From positions 1-12,504 of the forward strand of contig MU405517.1 in the NCBI GenBank assembly GCA_022836615.1: 12,504 nucleotides of DNA, read 5' to 3'. Within the stretch, counting starts at the first letter, position 1, and each line of letters opens with the position of its first letter. This DNA comes from Annulohypoxylon bovei var. microspora. Taxonomy: Eukaryota > Ascomycota > Sordariomycetes > Xylariales > Hypoxylaceae. The notes beneath the pieces are model-generated. The model worked only from the letters and a program-made list of their open reading frames with translations, was not told where the DNA came from and made no database searches. The translations under genes and the position numbers were made by a program. This document shows positions 1 to 8,859 of the stretch, piece after piece.

Positions 1-927
1 TAAATGTTATATTTAATTTTTAAATTAATTATAATATAAATATAAATTTTTTAATTATTTAATTTAAAGTTAATAATTTAATTTTAATTATTAATATTAT
101 AACCGTTTTTTATTTATTAATTTTTTAATTAATTAAACCTTTAAATAATTTTATAATATATATTTATAAATTTTTTTAATTAAAAGTATTATTAATAAAT
201 AAAAAATCATTAATTATTTTAAAAATATTAATTTTATTAAATTATAAAATAAAGTTTTTTATATATAAAAAATATAATAATATTTAATTAATAATTTCAT
301 GGTAATTAAAATTAAAATTATAATTAAAATAAATTAATCGGGAATAAATAAAAATAATATTAAATTAAATAATTATTATTATATATAAAAATAATTTAAC
401 CTTTTATTAATATTAATAAATTAACTTTTTAAAAACCATTTTATTAAAAAAAGTTAATTTTTTTTTAATTATCGGGTTATATTTTCGTATGTAAATTTTT
501 TTATTAATTAATTTATTAATTTTTTTAATATTACGGTAAATAAGTTTTAAATTAAAATAAAATTTATGTAATGGCGGGATTATATATTTTATTAATAAAA
601 ATATTTAAAGTAAAAAATTAAAAAAAAAAAACCATAAAATAATTTCTTTTAAAAAATTTTTATATATTAATTTTACGGTTAAAATATTAATTAATTATTT
701 CGTTAATATATTTTAAAAATAATAATAATTAAATATTATTATATAACTTTTTTTTTTAAAAAAAAAATCGGTTTATAAAAAAAATTAATTATTTATTAAT
801 ACGTTTATAATTTATTTTTTTAATTTCTTTTTTTTTTATAATAAATAAATCATTTTCATCCATTATTTTTAATATTTTATTTTTTATAATAATTTTAATT
901 TATTATTAAAATTTAATTAAAAAATTA
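1..927. other. Unresolved AT-rich sequence, no gene recognised
   Basis: No domain could be recognised on either strand. A few retained GC patches occur near 295-345, 470-490 and 570-580. On the minus strand a short open stretch starts at an ATG at 863-861 (MDENDLF...) and runs 24 codons to a TAA, Lys/Ile-rich, too short and too AT-biased to call. The segment may be another decayed transposon, but nothing seen proves it. It ends at the target-site duplication of the small LTR element. Confidence 0.6.
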
Positions 928-932
928 ATAAT
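928..932. repeat. Left target-site duplication of the small LTR element
   Basis: ATAAT lies directly outside the left LTR and pairs with ATAAC at 2631-2635. The two differ by one C/T transition, as expected of a 5-bp TSD later hit by RIP. Confidence 0.75.
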
Positions 933-1122
933 TAAAAGTAATAAATCACGATGTATTATGTTATAATATCGTGTGATATATTATAATTTTATGTGTTATA
1001 TAAACGTATAAATTACTTATTTTTAAACTTATATAAACGTAGCTTTATATAACATAAGTTATATAAAACCACATAAAGTTATAAAACATTTTTTAATTAA
1101 TAAAACCCTTTTATTATTAACA
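933..1122 (-). repeat. 3' LTR of the small element
   Basis: 190 bp, matched base for base without gaps to 2441-2630. I counted about 33 differences, all transitions. Read in element sense it starts TGTTAATAAT and ends TTTTA, the terminal CA having become TA. The part at about 938-1010 keeps C/G where the other LTR is mutated; the part at about 1,030-1,110 shows the reverse. Confidence 0.88.
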
Positions 1123-1135
1123 CATTTTCTTAGCG
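1123..1135 (-). other. Candidate polypurine tract of the small element
   Basis: In element sense the bases just before the 3' LTR read CGCTAAGAAAATG, a short purine-rich run in the position where plus-strand DNA synthesis would be primed. It is short, so the call is tentative. Confidence 0.4.
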
Positions 1136-1172
1136 TTAATACCATTTAAAAACGCCATTTTCAACTTTGTTA

Positions 1173-1235
1173 TCGGCTTTTTTTAACCTTATTTCGGCTT
1201 TTTTCAACCTTAATTCGGCTTTTTTTAACCTTTTT
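1173..1235. repeat. 21-bp tandem repeat, three clear copies
   Basis: The core TCGGCTTTTTT recurs at 1173, 1194 and 1215, an exact 21-bp period, each copy continuing with YAACCTT. More degenerate copies seem to flank it (about 1,152-1,172 and 1,236-1,283, with TTTTCAAC and TTTTTTTCAACCCTTAAT). It lies in the 3' untranslated part of the small element, between the end of gag and the 3' LTR. Differences between copies are mainly C/T. A 21-bp unit is also 7 codons, but it lies well beyond the gag stop. Confidence 0.8.
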
Positions 1236-1444
1236 AATTTATTTTAACTTTATTATTAATTTTTTTCAACCCTTAATTATCGCCATGTGTATTATAAAGA
1301 TCTTATTATTGCTTATATTTTTACCTTTTAAAAGTTTAATTAACCAATTATTATAATAAATTATAACATATTTTAATTTATTTAACACCTTTATATACGA
1401 TTTCGCAAATAATTAATTAACTTTACGGCTCCGTTGCTTATCCT

Positions 1445-1491
1445 AGTAACGCTCTCCAAGCTTAGCAACGCTTTCCAAGCTTCAACGCTTA
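1445..1491. repeat. 19-bp tandem repeat, 2.5 copies
   Basis: Copies at 1445-1463 and 1464-1482 are 19 bp each and differ at two positions, both C/T transitions; a partial third copy (CAACGCTTA) follows at 1483-1491. The unit contains AAGCTT and AACGCT. It overlaps the apparent end of the gag frame. Its length is not a multiple of three, which supports a non-coding origin and a gag stop near here. Confidence 0.8.
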
Positions 1492-2400
1492 GAAAATTAC
1501 CTGCATCGGCTTAAAGTTACCTGCCGATCCATTAGCCTTGTGGGCTTCGCCAGCCTTGTCATAATAGTCTCGGCGAATGTGTCCAAGCTTCCCACACTTC
1601 CAACATTTCTTACCATCTTAGTCCCCAGCAATATAGTTATTACCTTTGCTAAATGCCTTGTCGATGCGGCTGCGAAATTTTGAAATGAAGTTATCTTTTA
1701 TTACTTGTATTATAATTATGGATACCTTTAATAAAGTACGTTATTAAGCGGCCCATTCTTTTGTTTTATTTTTAACGTCGAAAATAAAATGTGCTTGTAT
1801 TTATGTATTTGTGGTTTTATTATTTATATCGTTGTTTTAATTAACGAAATACGTGAAAGTTATAACGTATATAATAAAATTATTATCGTTGTATTTAATT
1901 ATTTTAAATTCTTTTTATAATAACATTTTTTATTAATTATCACGTGTTTAATAATTCGTACGATATTAAGTAATTATAATAATGCTTTATTTTAAACTTA
2001 TTATTAATTTTAACGGATTTTTATAAACGTTGTTATAAATGATATTAATTATTTTTAAATTATTTATTAAAGTGATATTATTTGTTTTTTCGATGTAATT
2101 AATCGATTTCAACGTTATATTTAATATTTTTAATTATATAAAAAAGTTATTAAAGCTTATTAAACGAAGCTTTTTAAGTAACTTCCATTCGAATTATTTT
2201 TATCGTAAGTTCGTATTGTTTTTTAATGAAAATAAAGATAATAATATTATATTATTAAAGGTTTTATGTTTAACCGTTAATTTTTTTAAGGTTTCTTTTA
2301 ATTTATTAATTTAAGTTTATAACGATGTAATATCCTTAAATCCCGATTTTAATGTTATTATTTTTTCCTTTTAAATTAAAAGGCTTAAAAATATAACCTA
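1489..2400 (-). pseudogene. Gag-like protein of the small LTR element, RIP-inactivated
   Basis: One minus-strand frame runs about 304 codons from near 2400 to a TAA at 1491-1489 without any frameshift. It is broken only by stops (mostly TAA) of the kind made from Gln, Trp or Arg codons. The N-terminal part includes a Lys/Leu-rich, possibly coiled-coil stretch (INKLKETLKK). The middle holds FDVKNKTKEWAA, like the Trp-containing helix of LTR Gag capsids. Near the C-terminus is KCWKCGKLGHIRRDYYDK: zinc-knuckle ligands Cys 1605-1603, Cys 1596-1594 and His 1581-1579, with Tyr (TAT, 1566-1564) where the last Cys of CX2CX4HX4C belongs. The tail after the knuckle (EAHKANGSAGNFKPMQ) is well preserved. 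Its role would be to form the particle and bind element RNA. The start codon cannot be fixed because ATG would read ATA after mutation. Confidence 0.8.
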
Positions 2401-2440
2401 ATCTTTTAAATAATTATTTAAAATAAAAAAAGTGTTATTA

Positions 2441-2630
2441 TGAAAATAATAAATTATAATGTATTATGTTATAATATTATATAATATATTATAATTTTAT
2501 GTATTATATAAATGTATAAATTATTTATTTTTAAACCCATGCAAACGTAACCTTATATGGCATAAGCCACATAAAGCCACACAAAGCTATAAAGCACCTT
2601 TTGGTTAATAAAACCTTTTTATTATTAATA
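2441..2630 (-). repeat. 5' LTR of the small element
   Basis: 190 bp, direct partner of 933-1122 with no indel. In element sense it starts TATTAATAAT (TG changed to TA) and ends TTTTCA. The segment at about 2,535-2,605 is much richer in C and G than its partner, so it is the better guide to the ancestral LTR there. The bases immediately inside (in sense TAATAACACT) sit where a tRNA primer-binding site should be, but are too altered to name the tRNA. Confidence 0.88.
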
Positions 2631-2635
2631 ATAAC
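2631..2635. repeat. Right target-site duplication of the small LTR element
   Basis: ATAAC abuts the right LTR and matches ATAAT at 928-932 except for one C/T transition. Confidence 0.75.
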
Positions 2636-3763
2636 TTTAAAATATAAATTATAAAAATTTTTTACCTTAATTAACGCATTAAAAAAATCCTTAAAAAAAT
2701 ATTATATTAAATTAAAATTATAATTTATTTAATTCATTTTATATTAAAACTTTTTTTTAAAAAACTTAAAATTTAATATTTTAAATATTTTATATTTTTA
2801 CTTTTTATTAATTTTTATTAAAAGTAAAAAATTTATTATTTACTTTAAAATTAAATTATTTAAAACTTTAATTAATTAATTCGCGTTTAAAACTTAATAA
2901 ATTTTTATATTTAAAGGTAAATTAATTTTAAAAACGTTATAATAAAACTTTATTAACATTTTAAAAAAACTTATTATTAAATAATTTAAATTATTATAAA
3001 AATAATTTATTTATTAATTATTTTTATAAATATACATTTAATTATTTATTATTTAATTTATTAATTATTTTTTTTATTAATTTATTCGCTTTAATAATTT
3101 TATATTAATAAAAGGTTTTTATAAATTTATTATATAATAAAAGTTTAACATTTCATTAATAATTAAATAATAATATAATTAAATTTTTTTTAAAAAGTTT
3201 TAAATTTATAAATGTAAGTTTATTAATTAAAAATTATTTTTAAAATAAATTTTATTTTTATTTTTATAAAAAAAAACCTTATATTTAAATGTAATTAAAT
3301 AACGTATATAAAATTTAAATAAAATAATATTTTTAATTAATTATTTTAAAAATAATTTATAAAAAATTATAATTTCATTTAAATAAATTAATTAAAAATT
3401 TTTATTTAATTATTAAATTATAAATATTTTATTATTAATTTATAAAAATTCATTTTAATGAATTTAATTAACTCGTTTAAAAAAATAATTATAAATTAAA
3501 GATTTTTATTAAATGTAATTATTTTAAAAATTTTATAAATATATTAAATATATTTATAATATAAGTTTATAAATTACGTAATAATATAAATTTTATATAT
3601 AAATAATAAAAAAAGTTTTTTATTTAATTAATTAATAATTATTAAAATTAAATTAAACTTTTTATAATTAAAAAACATAAATTTAAAATCCATTAAAATA
3701 TTAATTAAAAATAAAGCCCCGTATCCATTAATCACGTAATATAACATTTATATATAATTAACC

Positions 3764-3784
3764 ATCGTGGCTTTTTCCCACGAT
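3764..3784. other. 7-bp perfect hairpin in the GC-richer island
   Basis: ATCGTGG (3764-3770) and CCACGAT (3778-3784) are perfect reverse complements around the 7-base loop CTTTTTC. An outer, weaker symmetry (ATAACAT near 3740 and ATGTTAT near 3785) encloses it. The function is unknown; hairpins of this kind occur in LTRs and transposon ends. Confidence 0.55.
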
Positions 3785-3910
3785 CATGTTATTTAATTTT
3801 ATACATTACACATATTACATAATTAATTATAACTCCCATAAATAATTAATTATTCGTTTTAAATATTAATTTTCTTTTAATTAAAAACCATTCGTTATGT
3901 ATGCTTTAAT

Positions 3911-3940
3911 ATCGTTAATTTAATTATCGTTAATTTAACC
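3911..3940. repeat. 15-bp tandem duplication
   Basis: ATCGTTAATTTAATT at 3911-3925 is followed directly by ATCGTTAATTTAACC at 3926-3940; the two differ only by T/C at the last two bases. Confidence 0.75.
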
Positions 3941-5036
3941 GTTACCGTAATTATTTTTAACCAAGTTTTCGGTTATTAAAGCCTTGTTTTAAAATAATAT
4001 ATTATTATATTTATTTATTAATAAAAAATAATTAAAATAAATTTATTAATTTAATTTTAAGATTTTAATTTTTTTAATATTATTTATAATAAACGTAATA
4101 ATAATTTATAAACGTTTTTATATTAAATTATAAATACTTTTTTAATATTATTATATACATTTTATTTTAATTTAAATATATTCGATTTAAAGGACGATAA
4201 AATTCATTATATAATTTAATATAAAGTTTTTTATTATTTAAAATTATTAACCTTTTTTTTAAAAATAATAATTTATTTTATAAAATATATTTATTTTATT
4301 TTTTTTTAATTTATTCACGTTACGTTTTTAATTTAATAACATTTTAATTAATTATTAAAATAATATTAATTAATTTAATACCTTAAAATAATTTTTTTTT
4401 AAAAATTTTTATTATAATTAAAATACATTAAAAGTTAAAAAATAATAAATTTATTAAAGGTTTATTAATTAAAGGTTATAAAGGATTTATTTTATTATAA
4501 AACATTAAGAAAAATAATAAAATAATAAATTAATTATATTTTTTAATTATTTTTTAAATAATTAAATTAACCGTTTTTTAAAATAAAACATTAATTATTA
4601 TATTTTCCTTTTTTAAATAATAATATAATTTATAATTAAATCGAAATAAATGTTTACTTTAATTAATTTAATGAAAATTTAACGTTTTTTTAATAATAAA
4701 ATATTATAACGTTTAATAATTTATAAATATATTAAATTTATTATTTAATGAAATAAATATATATTTTTAAAGTTTTATCGTTATTATAATAATAAAAAGC
4801 TTTTTATTATAAATAAAATAATTACATTTTAAAAAAATTATTATTTTAAAAAAAAAACCATTAAATGTTAATTTTTTAATTCATTTAATTATAAAAAAGC
4901 TTTAAAAATTATTTCATTAAAAACATCGATTTTTAATTTAATTTTTCGATTTTTATAAAAATGTTTTAAAATTAAAAAAATGGTTAAAATTATTTTTAAT
5001 ATTTTAAATACTTTAATATATTCGTTAATTTAAATT

Positions 5037-5041
5037 TAATA
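5037..5041. repeat. Left target-site duplication of the chromovirus
   Basis: TAATA lies directly before the 5' LTR and is identical to 10703-10707. Confidence 0.75.
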
Positions 5042-5349
5042 TATTACGAATTAAGGACCCGGAAAATTAATTAAAGTAAAAATTAATGTAAGTTTATATT
5101 ATAATTATAAACGCGATAAATGTGGGTTTTTATAATGAAATTATTAATAACTTTAAGTGGGTTATAAAAATTATTAAAATATATATAAAAGGGGTTTTTA
5201 CGTTAATTAACTTAATTTATATTTTTAAATATAAATATTATAACTTTAAAAATAAAAGGTTATTATTTTTTTTTTTTTTATTAATAAAAATAATTTTATT
5301 TTTAACCTTATATAATATAAGTTTACCGTTATTTATAAAAATTATTATA
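5042..5349 (+). repeat. 5' LTR of the chromovirus
   Basis: 308 bp, direct partner of 10392-10702. It starts TATTACGAAT and ends TTATTATA, so both TG and CA ends are lost to TA. Differences from the 3' LTR are almost all transitions, plus a length difference of 3 bp in a poly-T run (14 T at 5266-5279). It retains GGG and CCCGG where the 3' copy has AAA and TTTAA-like words. The 79-codon open stretch from 5122 is a by-product of this LTR, not a gene. Confidence 0.9.
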
Positions 5350-5699
5350 TATTTTTATTAATTATTTTTTAATTAATAAAGGTTTTTAAAAAAGCGTTTA
5401 TTACGTTAAACGATAATTTAATATATAAATATTTTTTAAATAATAAACGATTAAAATTTTATAACATTTATCGTTTTTTATTAATATAATTTAAATATAT
5501 ATAAATTTTTTAATAATTTCTTTAATAACTTTATAATTAACTTATTAAATAATTTTAATTTATTTTATGAAATTAAAAAAATAACCTTAATTAAGGATAA
5601 ATATTTAATTTAAATTAATGAATAAAAAGATTTTTTAATATATATAATTATATTAAATTTTTTTATTTTAAAAAATATAATACACTTTAAATCGAAAAA
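5350..5699 (+). other. Chromovirus leader and probable start of gag
   Basis: The primer-binding site should begin at or just after 5350, but the sequence there (TATTTTTATT) is too mutated to assign a tRNA. Somewhere in this stretch gag should begin; no reliable start codon or motif could be read. Confidence 0.45.
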
Positions 5700-6440
5700 A
5701 AATAAATGTTTAAAAATTATATCTTTGGTTTTAATTAAAAAACGGCAACGTTTAATATAATAATTTAACACGGGAAAGTTTAATAAATTATATAATAATA
5801 AAACTTTTATTTAAATTTTAATTAAAAAATTTAAAAATAAATAATCGATTTAAGTCGTTTATTAAAACTTAATTAAAATATATTAAGGTACCTTTTAATA
5901 CTTCGGTAATTTCTTTGTTAATTTTAAAAGTAAATTAACTTTAATTAATAAATTAAATTAAAAAAAAGAAAATAAAATTAATTATATTAACGTAAAATTA
6001 AATAATAAATTAAAGAATGTTTTTATAATAAAAAAGTTAAATAAAAAGGATTATAATAAATAAGTAATTAAAGTTAATAATATAATAATTAAAATGGAAA
6101 AAACATTAAATTATAAAAAAAAAATAACCGTTTTATAATTATTTAATACGAAAAAACATTTAATTAAAAAGTTATTAATTTTATTAATATAATAATTATT
6201 TAAAAATAAAAATTAAAATTTAACGGGGATAAAAACATAATTATAAGTGGGGTGAATTATATAACTTTAACCGCCGTAATAATTATAATGATAAATTAAA
6301 TAAATGGCTTATATTAAAGTGATAATAATTTATTAAAAATATAATAAAAATTAAATTAAAAATTTAAAAAATTTAAAAAAAAAGGTAAATGTGCCCGTTA
6401 TATGAAAACAAGGTACCTTATAATGGCTTGTTTATTATTT
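5700..6440 (+). pseudogene. gag: Chromovirus Gag (capsid and nucleocapsid relic)
   Basis: This would form the virus-like particle. The best-read part is 5941-6120 (codon starts remainder 1 modulo 3), which decodes as a capsid C-terminal domain of the retrotransposon Gag family, including LNNKLKNVFIIKKL, then DYNK-stop-VIKVNN and MEKTLNYKKK, matching the usual helix pattern ending near an Arg-Ile-Asp-Asn-type motif. Upstream, FKSKLTLIN-like text near 5930 fits the earlier capsid helices. At 6390-6431 another frame gives C-ARY-MKTRY-LIMAC, with the exact spacing of a CX2CX4HX4C knuckle in which the second Cys and the His have both become Tyr. The knuckle is tentative because the frames before and after it differ. 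The shifts may be indels in A runs. Start and end are approximate. Confidence 0.65.
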
Positions 6441-6661
6441 TAAATCGCATTTTAATTAAACCGTGGTAATAAAAATGGCATGTTATAAGTAATTATTATA
6501 AAAGTTTAAAATAATTAAAATATTAAAAATAATCACGAATTATTAAAGTATTTAAAAAATAAATAACCTTTAAATAAAATTACATTTAAAAATTAATATT
6601 AAAATTTATAAATATTAAAAATTTTTTAAATAAAATACATACCACTTTTTTTTTAATTAAA

Positions 6662-6991
6662 ACTTTATTAAACGAATAAAAATTTATTAATACGTTTATA
6701 AATTTAAAATATTTAATATATTTAATATTTAATAAAAGATTTATATAATAAATAAAATTATTACGTATATTTATTTAAAAGAAAAAATTAAAATTAATTA
6801 AAAATAAGGAATTTTATATAATTAATATATTTATATATACGGAAATTAATATAAATGGTAAAAAAAAACGAATATAAAGTTATGTTATTTTAAATTTTAC
6901 ATTCCTTTTAATATTAAAAAAATTATGGATGGAATGGAACGACGTTATTTATAAAATAAAAAAAAAATCGATTAAAATAAATTTAAAAAAA
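6662..6991 (+). pseudogene. pol: Chromovirus aspartic protease domain
   Basis: Retropepsin-like domain that would cleave Gag-Pol. In the frame with codon starts remainder 2 modulo 3, the active-site D-S/T-G block is at 6701-6712 and reads N-L-K-Y: the catalytic Asp is now Asn (AAT, 6701-6703) and the Gly is Lys. The text after it (FNKRF, then KKLKLIKNKEF, then EININGKKKRI) follows the order seen in fungal gypsy proteases. The C-terminal segment SYVILNFTF...LKKLWMEWNDVIY (to 6946) corresponds to the conserved 'I-L-G-x-x-W-L' end of the fold; the Gly of that motif is changed. The frame differs from RT; the junction between about 6,992 and 7,382 is A-rich and could not be read with confidence. 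Confidence 0.75.
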
Positions 6992-7382
6992 CATGGTTTA
7001 ATAATATATGAAAAAAGTTAAAACACCATTTAAACATTTTATAACATTAAAATAAAATGCTTATAAATCAAGGAAATTAAATATATAATAAAAAATATAT
7101 TTTTAACATTCGTAACTTAAAAAAAAAAACGTTAATATAAAAAAAATAATGAAAACGTTTAAATTTTTAATGTTATTATATAAAATATTAACATCGTATT
7201 AAAAAAAAAAAAAAAGCTTATAATTAATTAAATTTAAAAAATGTTATTTAATAAATTAAAAAATTAAATCGGAAACTTCTTAAATAATAAAAATATAACG
7301 TTACCATCATTAAAATTAAAGTTAAATATTAAGGTTAACTTATAAAAAAATAATTAAAAAAAAAAAAAAAATCCCATAAAAA

Positions 7383-8040
7383 CCTTTATATAACATATTA
7401 AAAAAAAAGCTTTTAATGTTATAAAAAACCTTAATAAACTTATTAAATAAAAAATGGATTAAAGCTAGTAATTCATTAAAAAAAGCATCGGTATTATTCG
7501 TAAAAAAATTAAAAAGTAACTTTTAATTTTATATAAATTATAAAGTTTTTAACATTATTTTAATACGTGATTATTACCCGTTACTATTAATTAAGGAAAC
7601 TTTATGATTTTTTTACAAGGTTAAATAATTAATTAAAATTAATGTTAAAGCCGTATTTCATAAGTTATAAATAAAAAAAAAAAAAAAAAAAAAAACCGTT
7701 TTTCGCATTTAATTTAAAGCTTTTAAATGGTTAATTATATTTTTTAAATTATGTAAAACATTAATAACGTTTTAACATTATATTAATAAAATTTTATTTA
7801 ACCTTTTAAATAATTATTATTTAATATACATAAATAACGTAATAATTTATTTAAATGGGTTTTATAAAAATTACATAAATAAAGTTAAAATGGTATTAAA
7901 ACGTTTTAATAACGTTAATTTAAAATTAAACCTTTTTAAATACTTTTTTATTATAAAAAAAATTAAATACTTAAACTTTATCGTTACGATAAAAAAAAGG
8001 ATTAAAATAAACTTTAATAAAATTATAACCATTAAAAAAT
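7383..8040 (+). pseudogene. pol: Chromovirus reverse transcriptase domain
   Basis: RNA-directed DNA polymerase, readable without a frameshift. It opens with PLYNILKKKLLML, then the classical gypsy block NKKWIKASNSLKKASVLFVKK (7443 on), IRDYYPLLLIKETL, INVKAVFHK, KTVFRI, YINKILFNLL, YINNVIIY, KVKMVLKRFN and KKIKYLNFIV. The three catalytic aspartates are all Asn: AAT 7641-7643 in INVKA, and AAT AAC 7833-7838 in YINN (normally Y-x-D-D). Several stops fall where Trp, Gln or Arg is usual. A 23-A run (7673-7695) replaces a Glu/Gly/Lys-rich stretch without changing frame. The open antisense stretch at 7871-8089 is only a shadow of this domain. Confidence 0.93.
7673..7695 (+). repeat. 23-base A homopolymer inside the RT frame
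   Basis: Encodes seven Lys codons between the Ile of the usual I-R-x segment and TVF (family: about seven residues rich in Glu, Gly and Lys before K-T-A-F). The length fits the family exactly, so the run is best explained by G-to-A conversion of purine codons rather than by slippage. Confidence 0.7.
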
Positions 8041-8636
8041 AAAAACCACTTATAAACGTATAAAAAGTTCGTAATTTTTTAAAATTCATAAACTTTTATA
8101 AAACATTTATTAAAGGATTTAATAAATTAATTACCTTTTTAACCACTTTAATAAAAAAAAAAGCTTTTTTTAAATAAAGGTAAAAAATAAACGTAACATT
8201 TAAAAAATTAAAATATTTATTTATTACCGCACCGATTTTAACTCATTAAAACTTTAATTAAAAAATATATTTAAAAGCAAATTATTTAAAATAAATTTTA
8301 AAAACTTACTTTTTATAAAAAAACCATAATAAAATATTAAAGCCCGTAATTTACCATTCGGTAAAATTATTATTAATTAAATATAATTACGAAATATATA
8401 ATAAAAAATTTTTAACGATCGTTAAATTAATAAAAACATGGTAAAAAAAGTTATAAAAAGTAATTAAACTTTTTACGATCTTTATAAACCATAAAAACTT
8501 AAAATATTTCATAATTATTTATAAATTAAATAAACATTAAATACGTTAAAAATAAACTTTATTAAGATTTAATTTCATTATAAAGTATTAAATTAATAAA
8601 GAAATAAAACGATTTAATGCTTTATTAAAACGAAGT
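8041..8636 (+). pseudogene. pol: Chromovirus RNase H domain
   Basis: It would degrade RNA in RNA-DNA hybrids. It follows RT in the same frame through the connection KPLINV, FLKFINFYKTFIKGFNKL and LIKKKAFFK. It then gives FKKLKYLFITAPILTH (about 8,200-8,246), KPVIYHSVKLL (8340 on), YNYEIYNKKFLTIV and FINHKNLKYF, and ends with RFNALLKRS at 8636, equivalent to the 'R-x-x-A-D-A-L-S/T-R' end of gypsy RNase H. Catalytic residues are altered: the Glu of the D-K-E-L block is Lys (AAA 8406-8408) and the Asp of T-D-H-K-N is Asn (AAC 8487-8489). The first Asp block is also degraded. Confidence 0.9.
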
Positions 8637-8859
8637 TAAAATATCTTAATAAATTAAAAAAATAAAAAAATAATAAACTATATATAACGTTTATTTAAAT
8701 AAAAATAATTACCTTTAATAAAAACGACGGTAATAAGCATTTAAATATTTTTAATAAATATTATTAAAATGTTAAAAAAAAGGGTAATATTAGATTAAAA
8801 CCTTATAACCATACCCACCGAAGAAAAAAATTTTTATAATGAAAATTTATAAGCTTTAT

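Larger units (their letters stand above)
933..2630 (-). mobile_element. Non-autonomous, gag-only LTR retrotransposon
   Basis: A complete 1,698-bp element: two direct 190-bp terminal repeats at a constant offset of 1,508 bp without any indel, TG...CA-type ends (each end intact in at least one LTR), and a 5-bp TSD. Orientation is set by a minus-strand Gag-like frame with a zinc knuckle, so the right LTR is the 5' one. The 1,318-bp interior has room only for about 300 codons of Gag plus a 3' untranslated part with tandem repeats; there is no protease, RT or integrase. This resembles LTR elements that keep gag but lost pol. Mobility would need enzymes supplied in trans. The superfamily (Ty1/copia or Ty3/gypsy) cannot be settled without pol. 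Both strands carry RIP-type transitions, densest in the 5' half of the gag frame, while the 3' part is far less changed. Confidence 0.85.
2636..5036. other. Unresolved AT-rich sequence with one less-degraded island
   Basis: 2.4 kb between the two retrotransposons. I could not recognise a protein domain on either strand, and found no LTR pair or terminal inverted repeat bounding it. Almost all of it is A/T runs with single C or G bases, compatible with an older, more heavily mutated transposon. The exception is about 3,715-3,990, which keeps words such as AAAGCCCCGTATCC, CCATCGTGG and CGTTACCG, and holds a hairpin and a short tandem repeat listed separately. It could be a solo LTR or the end of another element. 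Confidence 0.6.

Noticed and set aside
798..863. Minus-strand MDENDLF-type small open frame
   Set aside because: It has 24 codons, mostly Lys/Ile from A runs, with no ribosomal, promoter or family evidence.
1173..1491. Short direct repeats considered as a CRISPR array
   Set aside because: The units are contiguous with no spacers and lie inside a eukaryotic LTR element.
3764..3784. Hairpin followed by T-rich loop considered as an intrinsic terminator
   Set aside because: The T run is in the loop, not after the stem, and the window is eukaryotic repeat DNA.
5122..5361. 79-codon open stretch on the plus strand with hydrophobic Ile/Leu/Phe-rich text
   Set aside because: It lies almost wholly inside the 5' LTR and has a partner in the 3' LTR. 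The text is what A/T-rich DNA translates to, and there is no family signature.
7871..8089. 72-codon open stretch on the minus strand
   Set aside because: It is antisense to the clearly recognised reverse transcriptase/RNase H connection on the plus strand.
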